Source of the DNA: Planktomarina sp.
GTDB lineage: Bacteria > Pseudomonadota > Alphaproteobacteria > Rhodobacterales > Rhodobacteraceae
DNA: 64,000 nucleotides
NCBI GenBank assembly: GCA_016780825.1
Contig: JADHLF010000002.1
Span: 1-64,000, forward strand
Direction: 5' to 3'
The translations under genes and the position numbers were made by a program. The notes under the pieces were generated by a model. That model searched no databases, had not been told where the DNA came from, and was given only the letters and a program-made list of their open reading frames with translations. This document shows, piece by piece, positions 34,420-42,751 of the stretch. Numbering within the stretch: position 1 is the stretch's first letter; each line of letters opens with the position of its first letter.

Positions 34420-35637
34420 ATGACACAACAGATGATGGCCACCCGCGCGGCAGGGCAGGCGCGGCTTGAAGAATTCGCCGTAAAAATGGGGCGCGATTAT
34501 GCCCAAGGGCGCAATTTTGATCGCGGACCGGGCGCGCATCGCGATGTGTCGATGCTGTCGGCTTATATTCGACGTAGGCTCTTGACCGAGCAGGAGGTCA
34601 TTGCCACGGCCATCAAAACCCAAGGGGCTGAAGCCTCTGCCAAATTCATCGATGAGGTGATTTGGCGCAGTTATTTTAAGGGGTGGTTGGAACAGCGGCC
34701 CGAGGTGTGGGACAGCTATACCGCGGGGCTGCGGCAAGACTTGGCCGCGCTGGAAGGCGATGCGGAGCTGCGCCAGGCGGTTCAGGCCGCCGAAACAGCG
34801 CAGACGGGTTTGGCCTATTTCGACAGTTGGGCCAAGGAGCTTATTGAGACCGGATATCTGCACAACCATGCGCGCATGTGGTTTGCCTCCATATGGATTT
34901 TCACTCTGAGATTGCCATGGCGTCTTGGGGCAGATTTTTTCTTGCGAAATTTATTGGATGGGGATCCGGCCTCCAATACCTTGAGCTGGCGCTGGGTCGC
35001 GGGGCTTCATACGCGCGGCAAACCCTATGTCGCTCAGGCGAGCAATATCGCGCGCTTTACCGAAGACCGTTTTGCGCCGCGCGCGCAGGAGTTGACGCAG
35101 AGCGCGTCCGGGCTGGAGACGCTTGAGCCGGACGGTTTGCCCGCGTGTCAAGCTCCAAGGACTCCAAAGGCACCGCAGAGGCACCTTCCAACGGCGATCT
35201 TGCTGACGGAGGAAGATTGCCGGATCGAAGATTTCCCCCTCCAAGACTTGATCTGCACCACCGCCGCCACTTTGGCCGCGAGCCCCCTGCGTTCGCCGCG
35301 CAAAGTCGCGCAGCTCGTGGTGCAGTTTGAGGCGGCGGCTTTGGCCGATGTTGCGCAAAGATCGGGCCTTGCGGCCCGAGCGATGCCAATGGGCGCGCCA
35401 TCAGATCTTGCGCGATGGGCGGTGCAATCGGGCGCAAAGCAAATTGTGACGCCCTATGTGCCTGTTGGCCCCCTGCGCGATTGGCTCGCGCGTGCCAAAC
35501 CAGAGCTGGATGCGGCGGGAATTTCCTTGGCTGAATGGCGCCGCGATTGGGACGCGATGATATGGCCCCATGCGACCGCTGGATTTTTTAAGGTCAAAAA
35601 GCAAATTCCGAAATTCTTGCGCATGATGTCTCAGTGA
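34420..35637 (+). CDS. photolyase-like FAD-binding protein with apparent reversed domain order
   Basis: A 405-residue protein whose N-terminal half is the flavin-binding helical domain of photolyases/cryptochromes: DVSMLSAYIRRRLLTEQEV, the FIDEVIWRSYFKGW helix, LHNHARMWFASIWIFTLRLP, and DGDPASNTLSWRWVAG near residue 186. The usual N-terminal antenna domain is absent. Residues from about 257 on instead look like an alpha/beta domain (PTAILLTEEDCRIEDFPLQD, strand-helix alternation, GAKQIVTPYVPVGPLRDWL), as if the antenna domain had moved to the C-terminus. The ATG at 34420 has a GGAG site at 7 bases; an in-frame GTG at 34312 would add 36 residues with no recognisable motif. It faces phrB across a shared promoter region. 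Confidence 0.78.
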   Translation: MTQQMMATRAAGQARLEEFAVKMGRDYAQGRNFDRGPGAHRDVSMLSAYIRRRLLTEQEVIATAIKTQGAEASAKFIDEVIWRSYFKGWLEQRPEVWDSYTAGLRQDLAALEGDAELRQAVQAAETAQTGLAYFDSWAKELIETGYLHNHARMWFASIWIFTLRLPWRLGADFFLRNLLDGDPASNTLSWRWVAGLHTRGKPYVAQASNIARFTEDRFAPRAQELTQSASGLETLEPDGLPACQAPRTPKAPQRHLPTAILLTEEDCRIEDFPLQDLICTTAATLAASPLRSPRKVAQLVVQFEAAALADVAQRSGLAARAMPMGAPSDLARWAVQSGAKQIVTPYVPVGPLRDWLARAKPELDAAGISLAEWRRDWDAMIWPHATAGFFKVKKQIPKFLRMMSQ

Positions 35638-35728
35638 GCGCATAACGCCCGTCTTTGGCCCCCAGCAGCCAGAGCGGCGGCTTGCGCAAGTACTGTCTTG
35701 CATAATGAAACGAATGCAATAAGCACAT

Positions 35729-35750
35729 CGGTAATACCTTACGGTTACCG
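35729..35750. promoter_or_regulatory. inverted repeat in the coxS upstream region
   Basis: CGGTAA (35729-35734) and TTACCG (35745-35750) are inverted copies 10 bases apart, in the 289-base gap before coxS. The dimensions would suit a LysR- or MarR-type operator. The rest of the gap has AT-rich stretches (TTGTTTATAAATAG near 35763) but no certain promoter. No regulator gene is adjacent. Confidence 0.3.
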
Positions 35751-35926
35751 CGCTCAACCCATTGTTTATAAATAGGGAGGCGCGGAGTGCGGTGTTTGTG
35801 ACCCGTTCTTTTGTGGAAAGCCGAGCGCTTGGGTTCATTTGCCAAGACTGTGGGTGACAGAAGGGCCAAAGTCTTGCGACAGACAAGAACGCTAAAAACT
35901 AAAGATTTCGAATAGGGAGAGAATGA

Positions 35927-36409
35927 ATGAAAATTACGATGACTGTGAACGGCAAATCGGTATCTCGTGATGTTGCCGGAAATACTTTGTTGGTCGAATA
36001 TATTCGGGATCATTTGCGATTGACCGGCACCCATGTGGGCTGTGACACAAGCCAATGCGGGGCTTGCGTTGTGCATGTGGATGGCAAGGCGTTGAAATCT
36101 TGCACCATGATGGCGGCCAGCGCTGATGGTGCGGCGGTCACGACTGTGGAAGGGCTCGCAAAATCGAAAGATGATCTGCATCCCATGCAGGTTGCGTTCA
36201 AGGAAAACCATGGTCTGCAATGCGGCTTTTGCACCTCGGGTATGATTATGACCGCAACAGATATGGTCGCACGCTATCAGGCGGCGGGCAAAACACTGAC
36301 CGAAGAAAATATCCGCCATGAGCTTGAAGGCAATATTTGCCGCTGCACAGGCTATCATAACATTGTGAAATCCATCGCGGACGGCGCGTCCAAGATGACG
36401 TCAGCATAG
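35927..36409 (+). CDS. coxS: CO dehydrogenase-type small subunit, 2x[2Fe-2S] (CoxS)
   Basis: A 160-residue electron-transfer subunit of a molybdenum hydroxylase. The plant-type [2Fe-2S] site is GCDTSQCGACVVHVDG plus the later Cys in LKSC. The second cluster is in CGFCTSGMIM and GNICRCTGYHNIV. The start at 35927 follows GGGAGAG; an ATG four bases upstream is out of frame. It opens a coxSLMDE gene set in the S-L-M order typical of form II enzymes. Confidence 0.93.
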   Translation: MKITMTVNGKSVSRDVAGNTLLVEYIRDHLRLTGTHVGCDTSQCGACVVHVDGKALKSCTMMAASADGAAVTTVEGLAKSKDDLHPMQVAFKENHGLQCGFCTSGMIMTATDMVARYQAAGKTLTEENIRHELEGNICRCTGYHNIVKSIADGASKMTSA

Positions 36410-36422
36410 AGGGGGACGGGAT

Positions 36423-38783
36423 ATGTCAGAAGGAATTGGCGCGCGTGTTTTGCGCAAGGAAGACAAAAGATTCATCACCGGCAAAGGCCGTTATACCGAC
36501 GATATCATCGAGCCGAATCAGGCCTATGCCGCCTTTGTGCGCAGCCCGCATGCGCATGCTCGGATTGTCTCGCTGGACACATCCGCAGCTTTGGCAATGG
36601 AGGGGGTTGAAGCCGTTTTGACCGGCTCAGAATTGGTCGCCGATGGCATTGGCAACATCATCTGCGGCTGGGGTATTACCTCCAAAGATGGCACGCCAAT
36701 GAATATGGGCGCTTGGTCCGCTTTGGCCACCGAGAAAGTGCGCTATGTGGGCGATGCGGTCGCCATTGTTGTGGCCGACAGCAAATCTCAGGCAAAATTG
36801 GCCGCTGAAGCGGTGGTTGTGACCTATGAAGAGCTGCCGGTTGTGGTCGGCGCGGTTGCGGCCTTGGCACCGGGTGCCCCGCAAATTCATGACAATGCCC
36901 CTGGCAATTTGATCTTTGATTGGGAAATTGGGGATTTGGCGCAAACCGACGCGGCACTGTCCTCTGCGGCGCATGTGACGGAGATGGCGATCACCAACAA
37001 TCGCTTGGCGCCCAATCCAATGGAGCCGCGATCCGCGATTGCCACATTTAATGAGGCAGAAGATCACTACACGCTCTATACCACCAGTCAGAACCCCCAT
37101 GTGGCCCGTTTGGTGCTCTCGGCCTTCTATAATGTTGCACCTGAGCATAAATTGCGGGTGATTGCGCCAGATGTCGGCGGCGGTTTTGGGTCCAAGATCT
37201 ATATTTATCCCGAAGAGATTGCCTGCCTATGGGCCTCGATGAAATCGGGCCGTTCGGTGAAATGGACCTCAGATCGCACCGAGGCTTTCCTCACCGATGC
37301 CCATGGCCGCGATCACGTTTCAACCGCAAAAATCGGTTTTGACAGCGATGGCAAGATTGTCGGCTTGAAGGTGAACACCAAGGCAAATTTCGGCGCTTAT
37401 ATGTCCCTGTTTAGCTCGGCCGTGCCCACCTATCTCTATGCGACATTGCTGTCAGGCCAGTATGATATTGCAAATATCTATTGTGACGTTCAGGCGGTTT
37501 ACACCAATACCGTGCCCGTGGATGCCTACCGCGGTGCGGGGCGTCCAGAGGCCTGTTTTGTGGTCGAGCGCCTCATGGAAACGGCGGCGCGTGAAATGGG
37601 CATGGACCCTGCGGAGCTGCGGGCCAAGAACTTCGTGCGCAGCTTCCCGCATCAAACGCCGGTGATCATGGCCTATGACAGCGGCGATTTTGAAGCCAAT
37701 CTAAAACAGGCTCAAGCGGCCGCAGATGTGGCGGGGTTTGCCGCAAGAAAAGCCGAAGCGGCCAGCCGTGGTAAGCTGCGCGGGCTGGGCTATTCCAACT
37801 ATATCGAAGCCTGTGGCATCGCGCCTTCGGCTGCGGTGGGAAGCCTTGGAGCGGGGGTCGGTCTGTGGGAGAGCGCAGAGGTTCGCGTCAATCCCGTGGG
37901 CACCATAGAGATTCTCACCGGCTCGCACAGCCATGGGCAAGGGCATGAAACCACCTTCGCGCAGATTGTGGCGGAGCGCTTTGATTTGCCAACGGAAAAT
38001 ATCCAGATTGTCCATGGGGACACCGATAAGGTGCAATTTGGCATGGGCACTTATGGCTCCCGTTCTGGCGCTGTGGGCATGTCCGCCATTGTCAAAGCGA
38101 TGGATAAAGTCGAAGCCAAGGTCAAGAAAATCGCCGCACATGTGCTTGAGGCCGGCGAGGATGATATTGTGATCGAGGGCGGGGCCGTGAAAGTGGCTGG
38201 CACCGACAAACAGATGCTTTGGCATGAGGTTGGTCTTGCGGCCTATACGGCCCATAATACCCCCGAAGGCATGGAGCCGGGTTTGAAGGAAAGCGCCTTT
38301 TATGATCCGACCAATTTCACATTCCCAGCGGGGTGTTATATTTGCGAGGTCGAAGTCGATCCCGAAACCGGGGTGACGGAGGTGGTGCAATTTGTGGCCT
38401 CTGATGACTTTGGCACCATCATCAACCCAATGATTGTGGAGGGCCAAGTGCATGGCGGTATCGCGCAGGGCATTGGCCAGGCGATGCTTGAAAATGTGGG
38501 CTATGACGCCTCCGGTCAACAGCTCTCGGCCAGCTATATGGATTATGCCATGCCGCGCGCTGATGATTTGCCAAATTATTCAGTGCATCACGCCTCGACC
38601 ACCTGTCCTGGAAACCCACTAGGAATGAAGGGCTGTGGAGAGGCCGGAGCGATTGGCTCGCCGCCAGCGGTGATCAACGCCATCACGGATGCTATTGGCA
38701 ATAACAATCTTTCAATGCCGGCCACCCCTGCTGCGGTTTGGGCCGCCTTGCAGGACGTGAGCCAGAAACTTGCAGCTGGATAA
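36423..38783 (+). CDS. coxL: form II CO dehydrogenase-like large molybdopterin subunit (CoxL)
   Basis: The 786-residue catalytic subunit binds the molybdenum-cytosine dinucleotide cofactor. Signature segments include VLRKEDKRFITGKGRYTDD, PDVGGGFGSKI and, at residues 368-374, AYRGAGR. True CO-oxidising form I enzymes carry AYRCSFR there, with a Cu-binding Cys; here Gly replaces that Cys. The catalytic Glu is Glu740 in KGCGEAGAIG. It is therefore form II (putative), whose CO oxidation is doubtful and whose substrate is not established. GAGGGGGACGGGAT precedes the ATG. Full length. Confidence 0.94.
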   Translation: MSEGIGARVLRKEDKRFITGKGRYTDDIIEPNQAYAAFVRSPHAHARIVSLDTSAALAMEGVEAVLTGSELVADGIGNIICGWGITSKDGTPMNMGAWSALATEKVRYVGDAVAIVVADSKSQAKLAAEAVVVTYEELPVVVGAVAALAPGAPQIHDNAPGNLIFDWEIGDLAQTDAALSSAAHVTEMAITNNRLAPNPMEPRSAIATFNEAEDHYTLYTTSQNPHVARLVLSAFYNVAPEHKLRVIAPDVGGGFGSKIYIYPEEIACLWASMKSGRSVKWTSDRTEAFLTDAHGRDHVSTAKIGFDSDGKIVGLKVNTKANFGAYMSLFSSAVPTYLYATLLSGQYDIANIYCDVQAVYTNTVPVDAYRGAGRPEACFVVERLMETAAREMGMDPAELRAKNFVRSFPHQTPVIMAYDSGDFEANLKQAQAAADVAGFAARKAEAASRGKLRGLGYSNYIEACGIAPSAAVGSLGAGVGLWESAEVRVNPVGTIEILTGSHSHGQGHETTFAQIVAERFDLPTENIQIVHGDTDKVQFGMGTYGSRSGAVGMSAIVKAMDKVEAKVKKIAAHVLEAGEDDIVIEGGAVKVAGTDKQMLWHEVGLAAYTAHNTPEGMEPGLKESAFYDPTNFTFPAGCYICEVEVDPETGVTEVVQFVASDDFGTIINPMIVEGQVHGGIAQGIGQAMLENVGYDASGQQLSASYMDYAMPRADDLPNYSVHHASTTCPGNPLGMKGCGEAGAIGSPPAVINAITDAIGNNNLSMPATPAAVWAALQDVSQKLAAG

Positions 38784-38795
38784 GGAGTTCGGACG

Positions 38796-39587
38796 ATGTA
38801 TGAGACCAATTTTCATAAAGCGGCCACAGCACAGGAAGCTGCCGCCCTATTAAACACCTGTGAGGATGGGAGAGTCCTGGCAGGGGGGCAAACTTTGATC
38901 CCCACCATGAAGCAAAGACTTGCCGATCCGACGGATGTGATTGATATCAGCGCTGCGGCGGATCTGCGCGGGATCACCATTGCCGGCAATGAGGTCACTA
39001 TTGGGGCCATGACAACCCATGCTGAGGTGGCCGGACATGCCGCTCTTGCCGCTCTGTGCCCTTCGATTTGCAAACTGGCGGCCAATATTGGCGATCCGGC
39101 TGTTCGGCATCGCGGAACAATTGGCGGGTCTTTGGCCAATAATGACCCGGCGGCCGATTATCCCGCCGCGGCTTTGGCCTTGAACGCGCGAATCCACACC
39201 ACATCGCGTGAAATTGCGGCGGATGATTTTTTCCAAGGCATGTTCACCACGGCTTTGGACGAGGATGAGATCATCACGGCCGTGAGCTTCACTGCCCCGG
39301 CGAAAGGTGGCTATGGCAAGTTTCCTAATCCGGCGTCACGCTATGCAATGGCGGGGGTGTTTGTGGCCAAGTTGGCGGATGGCAGCGTGCGGGTTGCGGT
39401 CACCGGCGCCAGTGAAGATGGGGTCCATCGCCATGACGGGCTGGAAGCGGCCTTGAGTGCGGATTGGTCGGCCTCTGCGGTCGATGGGGTTGCGATCTCA
39501 TCGGATGGGCTTTTGTCGGATATGCATGGCAATGCGGACTATCGCGCCAATTTGATCAAGGTCATGGCCAAACGCGCTTTGGCCTAG
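38796..39587 (+). CDS. coxM: CO dehydrogenase-type FAD subunit (CoxM)
   Basis: A 263-residue FAD-binding subunit of the xanthine dehydrogenase/CO dehydrogenase class. The flavin pyrophosphate loops are AGGQTLIPTMKQRL near residue 29 and TIGGSLANNDPAADYPA near residue 109. It passes electrons from the FeS clusters to an acceptor. It starts 12 bases after coxL with an AAGGAG site. The length is slightly shorter than the common 270-290 residues but complete. Confidence 0.93.
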   Translation: MYETNFHKAATAQEAAALLNTCEDGRVLAGGQTLIPTMKQRLADPTDVIDISAAADLRGITIAGNEVTIGAMTTHAEVAGHAALAALCPSICKLAANIGDPAVRHRGTIGGSLANNDPAADYPAAALALNARIHTTSREIAADDFFQGMFTTALDEDEIITAVSFTAPAKGGYGKFPNPASRYAMAGVFVAKLADGSVRVAVTGASEDGVHRHDGLEAALSADWSASAVDGVAISSDGLLSDMHGNADYRANLIKVMAKRALA

Positions 39588-39606
39588 ATCTTTCACAAAC
39601 CTTGCA

Positions 39607-39631
39607 CACCAACCCCATTTTGGGGTTGGTG
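39607..39631. terminator. strong hairpin between coxM and coxD
   Basis: CACCAACCCCA and TGGGGTTGGTG form a perfect 11-bp stem around a TTT loop. It lies 19 bases after the coxM stop and 25 bases before the coxD start. No T-tract follows, so it may partly terminate transcription or protect the 3' end of a coxSLM message rather than end transcription fully. Confidence 0.55.
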
Positions 39632-39655
39632 TTGCCAATTTATGGGGCAGATATC

Positions 39656-40540
39656 GTGCAAAACTTGCCGCAGTCCATCGACGCAACCACCGCTCTGCTT
39701 GCCTCTGAAGGCTATCTGGCCGATCGTGCTTTGTCGACTTTGACCTTCCTCTCTCTTTCGCTCAACCGACCAATCTTTTTGGAGGGCGAAGCAGGGGTAG
39801 GCAAAACAGAACTGGCCAAGGTGATCGCCAACGGGCTTGGACGAGATTTGATCCGTCTGCAATGCTATGAAGGGTTAGACGCCAGCAGCTCGGTCTATGA
39901 ATGGAATTTTGCCGGCCAAATGCTGGCGATGCGCAATGGCGCAGAGCAGGCCGACATATATTCAGAAAAATACTTGATCAAACGTGCCCAGTTGCAGGCG
40001 GTTGAACCGCATCCTACGGGGCCACCGGTGTTGCTGATTGATGAGATTGACCGCACTGATGCGCCTTTTGAGGCGTTTTTACTGGAGGCGCTCTCTGATT
40101 TTCAAGTGACCGTGCCAGAGCTGGGCGTGATCAAAGCCCCAGAACCGCCGATTGTGATTTTGACCTCCAATCGCACGCGGGAGGTGCATGATGCGTTGAA
40201 GCGCCGATGTCTGTATCACTGGGTCGATTACCCGGACTTCGACCGCGAGATGGACATCTTGCGTGCGCGCCTGCCCGAGGTGAACGCGCATTTAAGCCAT
40301 GAGGTGGTGGCTTTCATCCAAAGGCTTCGCGAGGAAGAGCTGTTCAAACGGCCAGGACTGGCGGAGACCTTGGATTGGGCCAAATGCCTTGTGGCGCTGG
40401 ATGTGGTGGCTCTGTCGCCCGATGTGATCACAGACACCATTGGCGCCGTGCTGAAATATCAAGATGACATTGCCAAGATCACCGGGGGGCCTGCAACGCG
40501 TATTTTGGAGCAAATCAGGCAAGATATGCAGGCGCTGTAA
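39656..40540 (+). CDS. coxD: MoxR-type AAA+ ATPase CoxD
   Basis: A 294-residue AAA+ protein of the MoxR/CoxD group, which matures the molybdenum-copper centre in form I CO dehydrogenase. Walker A is GEAGVGKTELAK, Walker B is VLLIDEIDRTDAPFEAFLLE, and the sensor region is ILTSNRTREVHDALKRRC. An in-frame GTG at 39656 (IVQNLPQSIDA) gives the family-typical length and has GGGGC upstream. A longer frame would run back into the hairpin and coxM. It overlaps coxE by one base (TAATG). Confidence 0.88.
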   Translation: MQNLPQSIDATTALLASEGYLADRALSTLTFLSLSLNRPIFLEGEAGVGKTELAKVIANGLGRDLIRLQCYEGLDASSSVYEWNFAGQMLAMRNGAEQADIYSEKYLIKRAQLQAVEPHPTGPPVLLIDEIDRTDAPFEAFLLEALSDFQVTVPELGVIKAPEPPIVILTSNRTREVHDALKRRCLYHWVDYPDFDREMDILRARLPEVNAHLSHEVVAFIQRLREEELFKRPGLAETLDWAKCLVALDVVALSPDVITDTIGAVLKYQDDIAKITGGPATRILEQIRQDMQAL

Positions 40541-41760
40541 TGGCAGATGCCCCAGGGAGATTGCCGGATAATATCGTCTATTTTGGCCGCGCCTTGCGCC
40601 GGGCCGGAGTCCCGGTCGGAACGGCGCAAATTCTTGAGGCTCTGCGGGCGGTAAAGCTGGTTGGCTTTACCAAACGGCAGGATTTTCACACCACCCTGCG
40701 GGCGATGATTGTAACCCGGCCAGAGCATTTGCTGATCTTTGATCAAGTCTTCGCGATGTTCTGGCGCGATCCTGATTTTCTGGAGAATATGATCACCAAC
40801 CTCCTGCCTGTGATCACGGCACCTGCGGTTGAGAAGCCCGTGAAACCGGCACAGAATAGGGCCGCTGAGGCGATGGCGGCCGGTGGTGGCAAGCCGCGCG
40901 ACCTGCCTCCGCAAGAGCTATTGGAAATAGATGCGCAGTTTTCTCAGTCCGATGTGGAAAAACTGATGCAAAAAGATTTTGAGGCGATGACTGCCATGGA
41001 AATTCGCCAAGCCGAACAGGCCATTCGAAGCCTGCGGTTGGATCTGCCGCAACTGGCGGGGCGGCGTTATGAACCGGCGGCGCGGGCTTTGCGGATTGAT
41101 CGGCGAAAAACCGTGCAACAGGCCTGGCGCAACGGCGGTGAAATCCTGACTTTGGCGAAGCGGCGGGCAAAGCCCAGAAAGCTCAATCTGGTGGTGCTAT
41201 GTGATATCTCTGGCTCCATGACGCGATACAGCCGGATGATGATGCATTTTGTCCATTCCTGCGCGCAGGCGCGGGGATTGGACTGGGCTGCGGTGCATGC
41301 ATTTACCTTCGGCACTCAGCTGCACAATATTTCGCCGCAGCTGGGCATCAAAGATCCCGATGCTGCGCTGGTGGCGATAGGTCAACATGTGCAAGATTGG
41401 GAGGGTGGCACCCGCATCTCTGCAAGCCTTGGGGCGTTCAATCGCGACTGGGCCCGGCGGGTTTTGTCGACACCTGCGGTGGTATTGCTCATAAGCGATG
41501 GGCTCGAGCGGTCGGGACTTGCGGCGCTTGACGGAGAAATGTCCCGACTGGCCTTGCAGGCCCGGGAGCTTATTTGGCTGAATCCCTTGCTGCGGTGGGA
41601 GAAATTCTCTCCGCAGGCCGCGGGCATCAAAGCGATGCTGCCGCATGTGTCCTCACTTGTGGCCTGTCACAATCTGAGCAGTCTGGAAGATCTTTCGGAT
41701 CATTTGAACGGCCGGCGCGTGATCGATCACAAGGCGCGATTGCTGCGGTTGCTCGAATAG
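40540..41760 (+). CDS. coxE: VWA-domain protein CoxE
   Basis: A 406-residue von Willebrand A protein, the usual partner of CoxD. The metal-ion-dependent adhesion motif is VVLCDISGSMTRYS (Asp-x-Ser-x-Ser) at about residue 221-231. Upstream regions are helical, with LRLDLPQLAGRRY. CoxD-CoxE pairs act as MoxR-VWA chaperones. No coxF, coxG or coxC gene follows. Two GC-rich hairpins without T-tracts come after the stop. Confidence 0.9.
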   Translation: MADAPGRLPDNIVYFGRALRRAGVPVGTAQILEALRAVKLVGFTKRQDFHTTLRAMIVTRPEHLLIFDQVFAMFWRDPDFLENMITNLLPVITAPAVEKPVKPAQNRAAEAMAAGGGKPRDLPPQELLEIDAQFSQSDVEKLMQKDFEAMTAMEIRQAEQAIRSLRLDLPQLAGRRYEPAARALRIDRRKTVQQAWRNGGEILTLAKRRAKPRKLNLVVLCDISGSMTRYSRMMMHFVHSCAQARGLDWAAVHAFTFGTQLHNISPQLGIKDPDAALVAIGQHVQDWEGGTRISASLGAFNRDWARRVLSTPAVVLLISDGLERSGLAALDGEMSRLALQARELIWLNPLLRWEKFSPQAAGIKAMLPHVSSLVACHNLSSLEDLSDHLNGRRVIDHKARLLRLLE

Positions 41761-41801
41761 GGGCCCGCGGGCCCGATGCGGCGCAGGGCTGTGCACTGCG
41801 C
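41761..41801. other. GC-rich palindromes after coxE
   Basis: GGGCCCGCGGGCCC (41761-41774) is a perfect 14-bp palindrome starting right after the coxE stop. GCGCAG (41781-41786) and CTGCGC (41796-41801) make a second stem. Without a T-tract they are not classic terminators but may mark the end of the cox transcript. Confidence 0.4.
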
Positions 41802-41866
41802 GGGGTGATTGATGCCCGGCCGACATTTGGTTATGATTGTGCAAAGTGCAATCTATGAGGGGCGCG

Positions 41867-42673
41867 ATGTCCAATCTGCTCAAAAAACCTTTTGGCACCC
41901 ATGGAAAAGTGCATGAAATCACGCCGCAGTCTGCCGGCTGGCGCTATGTGGGCTTTTCGCTCTACCACTTGCGCGCTGGCGAACGCGCGGCCGAGCTGAC
42001 GGGGGATCGCGAAGTCATTTTGGTGATGGTGGAAGGCAAAGCGCAGATCTCGGGCGGAGGGCAGAATTGGGGGGTCTTGGGCGCGCGGATGTCCGTCTTT
42101 GAAAAAACGCCGCCCCATTGTCTTTATCTGCCCAATGACACCGATTGGGTGGCTGTGGCCGAGACCGATTGTGTCATTGCTCTGTGCACAGCGCCGGGCA
42201 AAGGGGGGCATGCGGCGCGGCGGATCGGGCCAGAGGGCATCTCGCTGACGGAGCGCGGCAAGGGGGTGAATACCCGTTATATCAATAATATAGCGATGGA
42301 AAATGAAGATTACTGCGACAGCTTGCTGGTGACAGAGGTGTTCACACCGCCCGGGCATTGGTCCTCCTATCCCAGCCATCGCCATGATGAAGATGATTAC
42401 CCGCGGATCACCTATCTTGAGGAGACCTACTATCACCGGCTCAATCCTGCGTCCGGCTTTGGGATCCAGCGGGTCTATACGGATGACGGGCAATTGGATG
42501 AGACAATGGCGGTCAAAGATGGGGATGTGGTCTGTGTGCCGCGCGGCCACCATCCCTGCGGTGCGCCCCATGGCTTTGAAATGTATTATCTAAATGTCAT
42601 GGCCGGGCCACTGCGCAAATGGCGATTTGTGGCGGCACCAGAGGTGGAATGGATCTTGGAGCGCGACGCTTAA
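41867..42673 (+). CDS. iolB: 5-deoxy-glucuronate isomerase IolB
   Basis: IolB converts 5-deoxy-D-glucuronate to 5-deoxy-2-keto-gluconate in myo-inositol breakdown. The 268-residue bicupin has KVHEITPQSAGWRYVGFSLY near the start. Metal-binding segments are SSYPSHRHDEDDYP and the late VPRGHHPCGAPHG. The ATG at 41867 follows GAGG; the longer frame from 41837 is unsupported. No other inositol gene is in the window, so here it is an orphan. Confidence 0.92.
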   Translation: MSNLLKKPFGTHGKVHEITPQSAGWRYVGFSLYHLRAGERAAELTGDREVILVMVEGKAQISGGGQNWGVLGARMSVFEKTPPHCLYLPNDTDWVAVAETDCVIALCTAPGKGGHAARRIGPEGISLTERGKGVNTRYINNIAMENEDYCDSLLVTEVFTPPGHWSSYPSHRHDEDDYPRITYLEETYYHRLNPASGFGIQRVYTDDGQLDETMAVKDGDVVCVPRGHHPCGAPHGFEMYYLNVMAGPLRKWRFVAAPEVEWILERDA

Positions 42674-42751
42674 GGGGTGGCGTGAACCGGCTCTAGAGCA
42701 AGGCGAAAATCACCGGAGCAAAGAAAACGCCGAGGCCCGCCGCCATGCCCT

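Noticed and set aside
42693..42746. A 17-codon hydrophobic minus-strand frame just after cimA (MAAGLGVFFAPVIFALL)
   Set aside because: Too short to support by sequence alone, and the ribosome site would lie within the cimA stop region. Possible small membrane peptide but unproven.
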